Shown here: one piece after another, positions 1 to 13,615 of the stretch
How positions within the stretch are numbered: position 1 is the first letter of the stretch
Layout of the letters: each line of letters starts with the position of its first letter
Assembly: GCA_018340375.1 (NCBI GenBank)
Contig: JAFFJZ010000001.1
Coordinates: 62,736,001-62,800,000 of the forward strand
Direction of reading: 5' to 3'
Source of the DNA: Gonatopus flavifemur
Taxonomy: Eukaryota; Arthropoda; Insecta; Hymenoptera; Dryinidae
DNA length: 64,000 bases
The notes under the pieces: generated by a model
What the model was told of the DNA's origin: nothing
Databases searched by the model: none
Seen by the model: the letters and a program-made list of their open reading frames with translations, nothing else
Program-made: the position numbers and the translations under genes

Positions 1-64
1 CAATCATGGAGATTTCGTATTTACAGGATCTCCCAATACCGAAAATGCAAATTATTCTAATATC

Positions 65-1075
65 CCGGGTGGAAATTAATTCTTGGCGGCAGTTTGGGTC
101 TAGGCGTCCTAGTTTCATTTCAGGCTCTGTTTCGGTCACCCTTATAGGGCCTAGACAGGATTGTCACGCAATCATCCTCAGGGCCTGCATAATATTTCCA
201 ACTTGAGCCTATGTAGGACACCCATGATGAAGCTAATGTAGGCGATGAAACTAGGACCTTTAAAAGGATAATAAATTGTTGCGGATATCATCAAATTGAG
301 TAAATATTGCAAAGGGGAAACTTACTCGATTGAAAATTGGGCTATCCAAAGCCCTATCTGTACCCAGACCACTTCGACTTGAGTCCAGACAGGACCTGGA
401 ATGAGACGATTCCAATTTTTATTCGAGTATTCCACCCAACATTACTTTGTTCATACATTATCGGACTGTATCAAAGAACAGAACAGCCCCATTCAGTCTT
501 GGAATTAACCATACAGTGATGTTTTTTCCGATTCTTTGACATTCTTCACCGATAGTGTGAACAAAGTGATCATGGATGAGAGTTTTTTTTTGGGGGCATA
601 CACCGCAAACATTCGAAATTCCCAATACGATTTCAGTGAATTTGCTTTTCAAAGTGGATTTATATTCAAAAAAGGAATTAATATAAGGGCAAGGTCCTAT
701 GCAGGCTGTAGTTGGGTGCATTCAGATTTTCAGAATGAGGAAAACGTTGGAAATACAGCTTGGCCTTACATGAGTTGTATACAGGTATGCTTGAATCAAG
801 ATCTTTGGGAGAATACGGGAAGCCTTGCAAGGTCCTATTAAGGCTGTAGTTGGTGTGCCTAGATTTTTAAAAACCGAGGGAAAAATTGGTAATGCAGCGT
901 GGCCCCGTATGGGCTTCATATGGGTTTCCCTGACTTAGAGAAATCAGGCTGAATATCAGCAAACCGACTAGGCCCCTCAGTGGCTAAGGTTGGGACATCC
1001 TAAGTTTGGGTACCTAATATAAGCCCATACGAGGCCTATATTCAATACAGGACGCCCGGAAAAATTTCCACACGG
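65..1075. repeat. Degenerate GC-richer TIR repeat with internal duplications
   Basis: This stretch is richer in G and C than its surroundings. It starts with CCGGGTGGAAATT and ends with the inverted counterpart of CCGTGTGGAAATTTTT, so it looks like an old terminal-inverted-repeat element. Inside it, about 691-790 and 836-935 are diverged direct copies of one ~100-bp unit: both carry AGGTCCTAT, then GGCTGTAGTTGG, and later GGAAA, AATRCAGC and TGGCC at matching spacing. The 101-residue open frame at 536-841 crosses one repeat unit and is not credible as a gene. No transposase domain is visible. The ends resemble the CCC(R)YRY-AAATTT ends of other elements in this window (55965, 35237, 54701), which suggests one superfamily. 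Confidence 0.4.
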
Positions 1076-2059
1076 TTATATAGGACGAAAAAATATTCCA
1101 CCAGTATCGAATATTGTTGTCAGTTGCCAGACAGTGTATAGAATTCTGAATCAATGGAATATAACGTTCACGTTTCCCATACAAAGCTCCAAAAACGAAT
1201 CAACTCTATAAAAATGATGAGAAGTTTTGCCCCATTTCTGTGGTGCATTTCATCTTCCAATTGTAGAGGTGGTGTCTTTTCTTTTTCAACCACACAAGAG
1301 GATTTTTTCCATGCTTCAAAGAATCTTAAAGATTGTTGGATAGTTGAAAAAGCGAGGGAAAAATTCATCAAGCCATAATGAAAAGTTTCTTGTTCAGGGT
1401 GAAACATTGTAGCTCTATATTTGACAGAAAATTTTACGATTGTGTTGTAAATTATATGATATGTGCAAAAATTATATATGAAATATTTTTGGTTTAAAAA
1501 TGATTATGTAAAGTTCACAAAATCCTGCATATATTTTTAAAGCGCTCTACAAAATTTGTATAGATTTTCAGGAAAGTAAAATCCTGCGAATAGCACCACT
1601 TTCAAAACTCAAAATAGACGAAGTCGATTAGATTACATGAAGAGGAATCGATCATACGAATTTTAGGGAAAATTTCCACATAGGGAACTGCTGGTCAGAT
1701 GAAGCTCATCGATCAAACTGGACTGGACTTTGATTTCATCATGATCCAATAAGTTCATGCAATAAAATATCAGCTGATTCACGTGAAATTTTATCCAGGT
1801 TTTTCAAAAAGTAGTGGCAAAGTTACTTATAGTTGAGTGATAGCCAATAGGACGTGGGTGGCTAGATCATCATTGTTCGCCAAGACTGACGCGGTATTAC
1901 CATATTTGTTAGCAAAATTATGGCATCCATTACTCGACCACTAGTTCAATTTTGACCAAATAGTTGAACAATAACGTTTTTCCGTGAGCAAATTTGGATG
2001 ATTATGCATAGCATTTAAAAAACGCAAGATACACTGTATGAATTCTTCATCAAAAAATA
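1076..2059. other. No gene seen; AT-rich spacer
   Basis: No frame reads convincingly as protein, and I see no repeat termini or RNA gene here. The short open frames near 1154-1407 overlap on both strands and have no recognisable domain. Confidence 0.5.
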
Positions 2060-2254
2060 CACTGCATGCAAATGTGACTATAATTTTTCACAGCCACTTT
2101 TTTCTGAACTCCAACTGAATTCAGGAACATATTCTGAACATTCAGTCATGTTTCTTAAAACCCAGCACAATTTATCTGAGAATTCAGAAAAAAGTGGTTG
2201 TAAAAAATTACAGTGAAAAATTTCTGAATTTCCAGAAGGAATTTTTGTATAGTG
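2060..2254. mobile_element. MITE, family D copy 1
   Basis: The segment is bounded by CACTGCATGCAAATGTGACT at the left and a right end whose complement starts CACTATACAAAAATTCCTTC. The same ends and subterminal sequences (AAATGTGACT, ATAATTTTTCAC, CCTTCTG) recur at 41696-41906. The centre is a loose palindrome around TTCTGAAYTC motifs. It is about 195 bp and has no coding capacity, so a non-autonomous DNA transposon is the natural reading. Confidence 0.55.
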
Positions 2255-5200
2255 TGAGAAACAATAAGGAGTGGAATGTACATCTTGTGAAGTCAATTGT
2301 TGTATCATTTTGATTTACAACATCGAATGTCAAATATATCACAACTGATGTGAATTTTCCATCCCCAGCTGTAAAATTGAACAAAATTGTGGTTGCTCGA
2401 ACTATTTCTTCAAATCGTCTAGATTGATTTCACAAAATGTAAATTTCATAACTTCTCAACACTTTTAAAGTTCTTTTTAGCACAGTATTCATGAAAGGAA
2501 TCGATTGAAGCCTTGGAAAGGCTTGTGAACATGAAAAATCCTTGAAACGATTTCTGTTGGTTATGTTGTAATTGAAAACTGCCCGATCCCGAGATCCCAA
2601 AATTGCAAACTCTACAAACTGTGTTGGAAAATTTCCCACAAATAAGAATTTGATGCTACAGAATTTGTATTGTGGAAAACTTGTGAAAACATATAGCATT
2701 CGTTCAAATTCTAACACGCACGGTACAAAATTTTCTGATAATTCAGATCGATTCTGTGAATTTTGAGAGCGACAGGTCTGAGTTACCAGGAAATTCATCT
2801 GCATATCCAGATTTAATCTCTGAACTTATCCGTATTGTTCTTGATGTCCAGAGTAAATCTGAATATTCCGAAGAACTTTGTGGTAATTTAGACCTGTTGA
2901 TGTGAAAAATTACAGCATCGGTCTTAATTTTCAAAAAAGTTTTTACAATATAGTGTCTAATTCATAAGAGTATATTCATGAGTTTTCAATGAATTCATAA
3001 CGCTGCCTCAAAACATTGGATTTTGTCCATTCCAACCGAAAGAGGTAGTTGAATTCACACCAATCATTGCATCGCTACATCGATGATCAGAATCCAATTT
3101 ATAACATTTCATTTTCCTTCATAGTAACTGCTAAAACATATTTAAAGTTCCATGATTACATTCCATCAACTTTCTGAATTAAGTTCATCTCAACTCTGTG
3201 ATATTCAGCTACCTTGAAACGTATAATTTACTCCAAAAACAACATGACTCCAAAATTCGAATCTCAAACTTGGGATTCTTCTTTGAACAGAATGAAAATT
3301 TCACTTGAATAAGCCAATAATTAAATGAACTGGAATTCTTCGTGAACTCGCTCAAGTATTATTGAGGCTTCTCAATGATTTCGCTTGAGTTTCTAATTGA
3401 AGAATTAATTTTCAAATTAAATTAATCAGTTCGATCGAACGATTCCAAATACATTTTTACAATTGTGGTCATCACACTCAGAGAAATTCATGGTCATTGC
3501 AATTGTGTTAGGGAAGAACTATTAAATTTTAATTCTTCCAACTCTTTGTATAGGTGACAAAACTGTATAAATACTTGTAATCCTTATAAAACAAGTTGAC
3601 CTAACTGTTTGTAATAGTTGCGAATACTGAATTTAAATAGTTTTCCTCAAATACCCTATGAGAACAATTTGGACAAAATGCGGTCAAATTGACGTCAGTT
3701 TGACCAATTTTTAGTCAAAATCACGTCAAAATAACATCATCTTGTTGTCACTTTGACGAGCTTTTCTCATTGGGTAGTTGATGTAACTATTTAAGGGAAC
3801 TCGGTGGTCTAGCGTCCGTGAATTTTACGAGCTTTTAGGATTTTTTTCTTCCTTTGATGAGAATGAAGAACAAGGAACGCCCTAATAACATGAGAATTTT
3901 GAGTAATAAAAGTTCTGCACGTGGTCGATAAATTATACGTGAATTTCAATATCAATTACAGTATTTTGTTGTTCGTAAACATCAGAGCATCCATAAAATC
4001 TACAAGAATTTTCTTCCGTGTACATCGTGGAGAATAAAACAATAGTGGCATTCAGTTGAGATAAACAAATCACCTAAAGAACAGACAACAATACTGAGAA
4101 AAATAGAAAATAAAGGTCAGTGTGATTTGAGCAATTGAATTTTTAATGAATGGAAATACAGCGATAAGGCAAAAATAAATCCCAAAGACAAAAATATAGT
4201 GCTTGACGTTAATAAATACCTCCTGCAGACTGAAAAATTCATGGTCACGAGTTGAGCATGCGTCATTTGGAATTCATAATCCTCTCCATGAGCAAATATT
4301 TTCATTTTACAATTACATATCATATGATTTCGATCCTTCCACTCTCGATCCAAAAGAAATTTGCATATTGGATTGTTTAATTTTCGTGAGATTTCCTGAG
4401 ATATTGATCATCCCTGTGTGCAAAAGTTTTGTGAATCTTAGTAGGCTCAAGGACCATGGAGTCCTTCAAGGAATAGACAAAATTTTGCGACGTACTTTCT
4501 GATCAACTCAACAATAAATACAAATTTCAAATCCACAATAATCAAGTAAATTACTTAAATAGAGCTTCGAATATGAAATTGGAACTGCAAAAAATTGCTT
4601 GAAATTATGCAAAGGATTACAAAACATGTTGACCTACAAATGTTAATAATTTTTAAACGTATTTTCTCATGTTTGGGAATGTATTTTGAGCTTTAGATTT
4701 TTATTTAGAGCCAAATCCTAGCAGTGAACTTTATCGCTGTATATTTAAATTTTGTAATTATTGTTTCGTTATTTAAAAATTACTTAGCAAAATTTTGTTC
4801 GTTTTTGAATGCTCCATGGCCCTTAACTAGCCAAAAACTAGACACTTGCAAGCGCCTCAAAGGTTTTAGTGATGTACTTGTGAGCGTCTAGTTCCTGGTT
4901 AGTTGAGTTTTGACTAGAGCTTTCTACCTGGGAAGCTCCTTCATTCAAAGTTTAACTAAATAAAATTCCTATCAAATTTCGAGAAGATTTTTTTTTATTC
5001 TTATCAGAATTCCAAATTTAATCTCATCCTCTTGCTATAAAACATTCGAAATTTTCCTAAATTATTCCAAATAACACTCAACTTTTAATGACATTCACCT
5101 GAAAAACCTCGAAAATTTTTACGAATTTTCACCAGTATTTATTTCTTTCGTTTGTTAACTTTGTACATTCCCAACGTGTTATGAATACACAGGAAAGAGG

Positions 5201-8200
5201 AATCATCTTACATAGATATATGCCTAATTCGATAGGAAAAATACTTCTTCATGGAAGATTATTGGTGATGATCCAATATAATGTACTGCAAATTACAGTG
5301 AAAACCTCGGCGTATCATTATACTAATATAAGGTGTTTCTTGCGGTACTTTCCACTTTGTTTCAACATACGTTGTTAGATGAAAAACTTCCAGTCCTGGA
5401 ACATTCAAGCTCTTTGATATGACACTCCTGTTTGAAAATCACACTCTTGGAAGCTAATAAACGTCAGTAAAGAGAAGATAATACATCCATTGAAGAACTA
5501 CTCAGAAAAAGAGTGACTGTATAATTCACGGTAGTCATGAATTATCATAACAGATATGCACTTATGCGAGCATTGAATTCCATAGCATAGGGATGAAAGG
5601 AGAATTCTGCAGAGAGAAATGAAAGTACATGGTATGAGATATTTCATCCGTTTTTGTGGAGCTATTTTCGCGTATTGTGCTTCAAAATTTGGTATCTAGT
5701 TGAATTGGGATGGAATATTATTGGGTTCGATTGTTGATAGTCATCATTCGTGAAGAATATTGAATCTCAAGGGTCTGAGATCTCCAAACGTTCGTGCAAC
5801 TGGAAGGTTGAAATGTCCGTACGTTTATCGAATGTTTGTTCAGTATTCATTGAACGTTTGGCGGCGATCTTGTTCTCTTGGGAAAATTATCCATAGATTT
5901 ATGTCTCAGAGACTTGATAGAAATATTACAAGTTTTTCTTAATAATCGGCGAGGTGTTCCAAAGGAAAAACTAGTTGAGAAGAATTGACAAAGCTGACAC
6001 TAATCTTAGTATCCCTGTTTGAGCAAAACTAGTGAGCCACTCATCGGTGAATAGTGAATTGCACTAATTTCCTGGTAGGAATCTTTCTGATTATTCTCTA
6101 GGCTCTTATGAGACCTTATCAGACCTTGAAAATCCATCCCAAAAGCCCCGTGAGGCCTTGCGAGACCTAGAGAATGACCAAAGTAGTATCACCACGGTGA
6201 AATATTCTTCCATCTCAGTTCATTTGAGTCATATTATTTGAAATCCCAAGAATTTTAAAACAAAGGAATGTAGTACATTTCTGATGATTTTCTATAGCGA
6301 GTTTCCCCTCGTTCTCACAAACTATTATTATTCCTTCAAAATTACACATATTACTATAAAGTCTATGAAATATTGAATTAGACATTTGTTTGAATGATTT
6401 GTGATGTAAATTTTGAAGCAAAGGGAGCTGCAGCAGCCCAATGAAAAATAAAGGAAAAATCTTGACCAGTTGGTGTCTGATTAATTACTGTTAAACTGCT
6501 TGTGAAGTGTTACTCTAAGCGCATGTCTCATCTGTTACTCGCTAATGCCTGTTCAGGGTTTCCGATGAATTCTCCGTCAGTTAATTGTGGGTTTTTTTCT
6601 CCATAAGTGTCTCACCAGCAAGCAAGGTGGACTCATCAGTGGAATAAAAAACAAATACACTGAATACTTCAACCGAACTGCGAAATGAATAATAGCAAAC
6701 TCTGAAGGATTGAAGGAATGAAATAAAGTGAAAATTACATCACCTCCAACACAAAAACTAGGCGAAGTTCCTACAATTCAGATCAATGAACTTTTGCATG
6801 AGCGAAATTTAAGCTCCAAAATTATGTACATGATTCCCAAAAATACGCAAACAACGTGTGTCGTGAATTCCTCGAATAAATATGAGACTCCATGAGTTGG
6901 TTAGAATTTTTTTAATTGAATCCAAAGATTTAAATTTCACGGATAATAACGATTTCATTCGGTAATGTATGCATCGTTGGTTTTTATGACTTGTCCCTAT
7001 CCACCAGTTAGCTTCGTAAGTCTATCCTCGAAAAACTACCGAATTCTTTCGTTAAAAAACTGCACGAATTGATGATCGCAGAATATTAATGTTTCACCAT
7101 CAAAACCAACAGAATTTTCTTTGGAAGTTTTTGCTTATACAAATTATCAACAAAGGAATCTGCTCTGTTACTTTCGTGTGAATAACATTCGCTGCGTAGG
7201 TAAGAAAAACCCTGTGAATCATCAAAATGATTGATAATAGCATTCGATAATGAAGAAACTGCAACTTCCAAAAATAGAAAAATAAAGATCGTTTGAATTT
7301 TTACAATCCAAATATCTGATGAATTACGTGTAATTAATCGTCAAAGAATTAATTCATTCATTAAGAATTTGAACGCAAATAACATTTACTCCTCTATATC
7401 TTCTCTCTCTACTCAAAGAAATATGTACAAGTAGTTGCGTTCGTACGCTAAGCCAACCTCTTTCATTCACGTTCTCTTGGCATTGCTAAAGGTAACGCTC
7501 TCTCAAAGGTCAGTTATTACTTTCTATGCGGGAATAATAATTTTACTTCTTGATGCAGTTCGTGAAATATTCATCAGATATTCATTATGATTTATCAAAG
7601 ACGCTATTTACTCGCGACGCGAAGTGCTCTACGGTGATGATAATTCTACGTTTATTATCGTCAAAATGTGGTCTCACTCAAAAATCATAAATGAAATATA
7701 ATGTCATGTGACGCACACTCGTCTTCTCGATTTCACATTCTCGCTAAATCTATTCAATCATTGATGGATTTCTAATTAAAAGTCCATCAAAAATTGATTC
7801 GAGAGGAATAAAATTCTTCATTTGGTAGAATATATCCATCCTTTCGAGTCATTATATGTGTCAAAAACTTGTGAACTTCACTTCAATAGTTTCGGATATT
7901 TAAAAACAGACAATAAGTTATAGTTACAATTCCGACTCTGTTCTTTTCTCGCTTCGCAGGAAATTTAAAACTTCAAGAAGGACAGAATTTCTCATAGAAT
8001 ATTGGGTTAAGAACCTACAAGAATGCTCAGAACGGAATATACATGAAAATATTATACCTCTTTCCTCGTCTACTCATTTGAATTTCTATTAATATTAATT
8101 TCTAATTCACACTCAAGTTTCAAGATACTCCAGCATCATCCACCTGCAATCCACCTCCAAGGAGCCGGAACAACCAGAGTAATACGTACAACAAACGCAA

Positions 8201-11200
8201 AACAAAATCATTTCCAAACAATTAAATTATTCTCAACGACGAATGAGAAAAGAAATTCCTTTTCGTCGAGAAAATCCATCACTCGCATCGATTTCTATCG
8301 TCGATTCAATGCAAGAAGCATGCAATGTACTTCATTTTCAGCTCACTTCATCTCGACGTGATTAAGTTTACAGTAACAAGAGCAGCTTAGTTAAAGTCAA
8401 GCAAACGTATAGTGAAACCGGTAAAGTTGCCAATGTATTGAGCGTGAGTAATTGTTTTGGGGTTTGAGATTATCTCGAAATCGTATTACGTGACATTCAA
8501 AATGTCACAAGTAACTAGCACATTGTAATTTCTGTATTTCTCAGTACAGGCCAGCTTACGGAGATCTCAACTCGGAATTTATCGTTGAAATAATAGCGAA
8601 GCTTCGTATATATTACTTCTATGAAAGGAATTTTGAAACTGATATTTGTGCATATGTATACACTTCGTACAGATTTGATACGGAAAAAGAGTGGTCGTTG
8701 GTTTTATCCGCGAATGAATGGAAATCAGAATAAAGTCGGATCCAGAATTGTGCCATATCAATCACCTTTGTTCAATTTTCTCAAGAGATGTGAGAGAATT
8801 ATTACAATACTCCACAATATTATTGAGAATTCGAAGGAGAACTCCATTAAACCGAATGATTCATCTCCTCCAAACTAGGAAAGATCCATTGCAAAAGTCT
8901 TTTGCGAAAGTCAAGCAAAAGTAAATCACCCAAGTTTCCGACTTATTTTTGAGACATTCTTCACACCATTTACTGGCAATAGAATTATATACATTGTAGA
9001 AAGTGAGGGAGGGTTCTGTAGGAAACTCTGTGGCGACAACGATTTTTAATTTTAATTTAATGAAGTCTAGATCGATCTTGGGAAACTCAGAAAATGCATG
9101 CTCACGTGCAGTCTATTTTGCACCCCAACTATGAAGTGATTGAAATAAAGATAGTTGATAGTTATCACGTGAGTAAATCAAGGATTATAGAAAATGTCAA
9201 TTCCAATAAGATGACAATAAAACGAAAGGTGAAATCATTCACTCCATAATTGTACCGCGTAAATCAAGTGAGAAGAAAATGCATTGGAATGCATAAAAAT
9301 CCCTCTGATAATTCTGCTATTATATTTCTCACGCTTCGTTCAGTGAAAGTGGGTGATAAAACAAAGGAACCACTTACACCATGTTTTACGTATACGCTTC
9401 CTTCGCTTTTATGCTCGCGAGTACGTTCCCTACTACAGTTCAGATAATTTTTTCTGCTTCATAGGTTTACAGAATATCTCATTTATCATGACTGATTCAT
9501 GCACTAATCAAACGCGACGAGGGTATTATTTCTGTTCTAAGTGGGAACTAAACAATTCGAGCGATTTTCTCAAGTAATTTTATGTGATGTTTTTCCTCCA
9601 ACGCTTAATTAATCACATCACTTTATTATCTCCTGCGAAAAACAAGTGATGTCAAGTTCGAGTATGAAATTAAACATTGTTCCGACACGAGTGGAAGGAT
9701 TTGATACTATTTTTGTAAATTCAGGAATAATTACAATGGTAAGGTGGAACAGGATTATATGAAATTTCAATACGAAACATGTACAAATTCAATACAATTT
9801 CTATAGAATCTTCTATATCTTCTCTGAATGTTGGCAAATCAAATCCGAAGTAAAATTCATTTTCTTGATCTTTTTGGTCAGTTCATCACAAAGAACACGT
9901 TCGTAAAATAAGCAATTCACAGGATACAAAACCTTGAATTATTCGCCGAACCGCATTGCTGAAATGTCGAGAAGAATATTTTATAGATCGTAATAACCAT
10001 GAGAATCAGGAAATATAAAGAGAACGTCATGTACGTGTCAAGAATTCGACGTCTTGAAATTTCACTGTTCATTGAAATTAAAATTTACATGAAACTTCGT
10101 AACGGAACGTGAAGAAAAATCCATAAAAAGCAGATGAAATTTCAAATGCTCTACAATGATTTCGTGTCTCTTATTTTATGGCGTGGAGTTTAATGTACAC
10201 GTTAATAAATGCAAAACTGCTATGACGTCCCATGACTATCATAAATCACTTGGTAATTTTTAGTAGAAAATTCTCTCCGTGTGAGGTTTAAGCCAGCGTT
10301 GAAGCTATTTTAACTTGAACGTTAACCTCCATGTGAAATTTAAAGATCAGAAACACTATATTCCCGGACGAAATTAACTTTGATGTCGAGAATGGTTCGA
10401 TAAAACGTTATCTTCGTTTAGAATTCAATATTCTGATCGGGAATATTATGAATCTTCATGTTTTCAGTGTCAATTCGATCTTCGTGTAAAAGTGCTACTC
10501 AAATATTCACGCACGCTGATGAAATTAAAGATACATTGAAAGTTCAAAACCTCCACTCTTCGAGAGAGGATAAATCAACTATTTTTGAAACAAAACACCT
10601 TTTTTCCTCCGAAAGCAAGGGATTTAGGGACATTTTGGACAATACAAAATATCGCAATTGTGAATCCCTTGTTCGAAACTGTGTCGCCTGTCAATGAAAT
10701 TGCTGTGAAAAAAAATATCGCTGTCCATAGTTTTGATGTAAATTCTAAACACACACTTCACATAAAACTCGGAAGAGAATTCCATGGAAGCAAATCGTCA
10801 TGCAAGTTTTCGCTACACATAAAAATTTTTAAACCACGTATCAATTGAAATTTTTATACCCTATCGAAGACAACCACCGTCTACTTTTATGGATAAACGT
10901 TCGCATATATCCAACAACATCTAAAATCAAAAATAATTGATACAGGTGACAGAATCGATTCAACGTTTACAGAGGTAAAAAAAGACGATATCTAAAAATG
11001 AATTTTCAAGAGAGAATTCATCGATAGGATGAATTGTGTCTACACACGTACGTTGAAAGAAAAGAAAAAAAAACAGTAAACTAATTCTGTAACTTCGATA
11101 ACGAGAAAACAACATGTCGGTACTCGTGTAAACTCATCAAAATCATGAGAAAAGGAAGAAAGTTCTGATAAAACTTGTCACTCAAATTGCTGATAAGAAG

Positions 11201-11984
11201 ATCTGGAAGGATTCAGGTTATATCTTTACTTTGGAACTTCTTTTCATAACATGGCTATTATTTGTTCTCGTTGATGTTTGTTCGTTGCTTGACAAACTCT
11301 TGACGATTCAGATCCCGAATTCATCTATCGTATTACGATATTACACGGCCATCGCAGTTTATGATGCCTCAAAAAAAAAGTATCCCTCAACCACCCTCAA
11401 CGATACAACGATAAAGAACTTTCAAACAAAAATCATGAAGTCTGTAGCTCGGTTTTCACCGCGAACGTCACTCGATGATAAATCGACGATCTTTTGTTTT
11501 CTGTATTATTATGTACAATGACTCTTTGTTTCCTTCCTCCCTCTCAAACTTCAACCAAACTTCTGAAACCGCAACTACTCGACATGACATACTTTTGTCA
11601 CAACAGAATTATACTCGAAATAATTCTAATTCGGATTGTGTTTAAACAGTGCTCATCCGCAATGAGCACCACTTGAAATATGAACTGAACTGAATTCTAC
11701 TTGAAATTTCAACCTCACGCTTAATCCTATTTGCCTTGTTTTCACCGTTATTGAGATTATACACTTACGACCTTGGGGATCAAATGTCACCTGAATCTCC
11801 TTCAATTCATTCGAAATAGTATTTTATACCAATTTTTGTTCAAAGTTCATCTATCGAAAGATATTGTTTTTATTCACAATTTTTGAATGAAATATGATAC
11901 CTCCTGAAAATTATAGGGAACTTTGTTATTAGATTCGTAAATTCGAAAATAAATCACAAAAAGTTTGGTTACGGTTGTTTGCTG
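2255..11984. other. Long AT-rich region without recognisable genes
   Basis: I found no conserved domain, mobile-element terminus pair or RNA gene in these 9.7 kb. Short open frames (for example 4203-4502, 10458-10848, 11231-11521) have neither domain signatures nor coding-like composition. A weak imperfect inverted repeat lies at about 2765-2925 (ACAGGTCTGAGTTACC against its complement near 2885-2905) and may be a decayed MITE. The region could be intergenic or part of a long intron. Confidence 0.5.
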
Positions 11985-12125
11985 CACTGTAAACAGTTTC
12001 TATGGGAAAATTCTTATAAATTTATGAATTTTTTAGCACTTGTGCGGGAATTTCCTGTAGAGTGATAGTAAAAGTCCCATGAAATTGAGAGTTTTCGGTT
12101 AAATTTATGGGAAATTTCATACTTA

Positions 12126-13278
12126 GGGGAAAATCGGGACCCTTTGTACGCGGGGCACATTCATACAGTAGTTATAAAATACGGATGAAAAGTTGTGCTA
12201 ACATGAGTGTTCATATCCCAGACAAAAATTCCCGGGTGGGCGGGATCCCCAAATTCGCATGTGGACTCAGGTTCCTGGCCGGCATCCACCAGGTCCTGGC
12301 CAGGTCCTGCTTGGAAACCTTTTGGTTCCTGCCCGGGACCTGTCAGGTTTCCGCTCGAGTCACCACCTGGCTCGTCCTGGGCAGAACCTGGTCAGGACCT
12401 GGCGGGTCCCGGCCAGGAACCTGAGTCCAACGAGTAAGTTGAGTAGTCACCATGATGTCTATGCAGTTTTAGGTCATTTGTGGCAGTGAGAGTGAAGTTA
12501 TAGGTAGCATTGCATTTTTGCATTTCGTAAGTAATTTCTTCATCGATGCTTCCAGCTATGTTTACTCTCGTTGTGGTATGTTTTTCTAAACTAAATATGC
12601 TCAGTAACGAAGATACATTCCTGAGACATGATTTTGATAATCAATTTTTTTGGTTTGCATATCAATATATTGGGAAAGTCATGTTTTATTGTTGTTTCGT
12701 TAATGGGGCACATTCGTACAGAACCAGGGTTGGGCACATTCGGACACGTATGGAAGTGCCCCTGCAGACACAATAGGCGAACGGTAAATTGCTAACGGTT
12801 GATTTTGTGTCTCATTGATGACAAACCAATGTTCCTATATTTTTATTCTGCTATATTGACCATTGATTTATCAAAATTTTTTCAACAGGAGCATGGGACG
12901 CAATTACGCAACGAAGAACACGTAACAAAGTTGTGGATATTCAATAATTGTAGTATAACATTGCATTAATAAATATATATGCTAGTTTTATTGTCAAATG
13001 AAAATTTTTCATGATTTATTTATAGTTTGAATTCATTGTACAATATTATTCCATAGTGTGCGAAAATACCCCATAAGTGGGGAACATTCATACGAATTTC
13101 GAATTGACTTCAGGTTGTTATTAATTAATGAATATGAGATGTAATCAACTGGTAATTTCTTCGCATTGAACCTAGATACATGTGCTTTGATAAATACGAT
13201 CACTTGAATTTTCGATCAAATAATTGATTCAAAAACATGAAAAATGTAAAAACCGTACGAAGGGTCCCTACTTTCCCC
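12126..13278. mobile_element. TA-flanked TIR element nested in a MITE
   Basis: The termini are GGGGAAAATCGGGACCC and the complement of GGGGAAAGTAGGGACCC, and the similarity runs on to CTT(T/C)GTAC. TA dinucleotides flank both ends (12124-12125 and 13279-13280). Removing the element and one TA restores the host MITE at exactly the length of another copy, so TA is the target duplication, as for Tc1/mariner, pogo and some MITE groups. No transposase is readable, and it is probably non-autonomous at 1153 bp. Inside it, GGGGCACATTCRTAC-like motifs recur near 12153, 12704, 12727 (diverged) and 13080 (diverged). A GC-rich hairpin occupies 12263-12428. Confidence 0.65.
12263..12428. repeat. GC-rich 166-bp hairpin
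   Basis: The first 20 bases, GGACTCAGGTTCCTGGCCGG, are exactly complementary to the last 20. Imperfect pairing continues for about 50 bases per arm through copies of CCAGGTCCTG. The composition contrasts sharply with the AT-rich surroundings. The overlapping open frames of 76-105 residues are proline/glycine-rich by-products of the repeat, not genes. Confidence 0.65.
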
Positions 13279-13615
13279 TATATGATGAAAATTGATTTCC
13301 CATCCGGTGATTGGAATTTCCCGGTGGCCGTATACAGGAAAATTCCGATTATTTTTCACAGTGTACTCATTGTTCAACAAAGTAAAATAATGCATCCACA
13401 GCAATGTTTATTCAGAACTTGAAACTTGATGTTCAATGGAATTTGTTATCTTGATTTTATTGACGAAACTTAACGGGATTTGTATGAACAACCATCTTCT
13501 CCCGCGGGACCTCCCAAACTAAGTGGCTTTGTCACGTAACGAATCGTTTCATGCAATGTACCAACACGCCGCAGTACAATTGCGCAGCGTTGAAAATCTG
13601 AAAAACCCGAGTTTG

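Larger units (their letters stand above)
11985..13363 (+). mobile_element. MITE, family E copy 1, split by a nested insertion
   Basis: The left part (11985-12125) starts CACTGTAAACAGTTTCTATG and the right part (13279-13363) ends ATTATTTTTCACAGTG. Together they align along their length with complete copies at 41917-42170 (same strand) and 21683-21927 (opposite strand). Shared landmarks in order are TTTCTATGGGAAA, a GCG(T/G)(T/C/G)AGGAATTT-like block, a CGGTTAAATTTATGG-like block, the GATTTCC block and the CAGTG end. The break falls where intact copies read continuously, and a 1.15-kb element (12126-13278) fills it. Without the insertion the copy is about 224 bp. Confidence 0.7.

Noticed and set aside
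3665..3765. Cluster of GTCAAA/TTTGAC motifs
   Set aside because: Irregular, short and without borders; not clearly above chance in AT-rich DNA.
7400..7520. TCTCTCTCT-like stretch as a promoter initiator or microsatellite
   Set aside because: Too short and interrupted; no associated gene.
12107..12489. Three overlapping 76-105-residue frames rich in Pro, Gly and Ser
   Set aside because: All three plus-strand frames are open because the GC-rich hairpin is repetitive; they are not independent evidence of coding.
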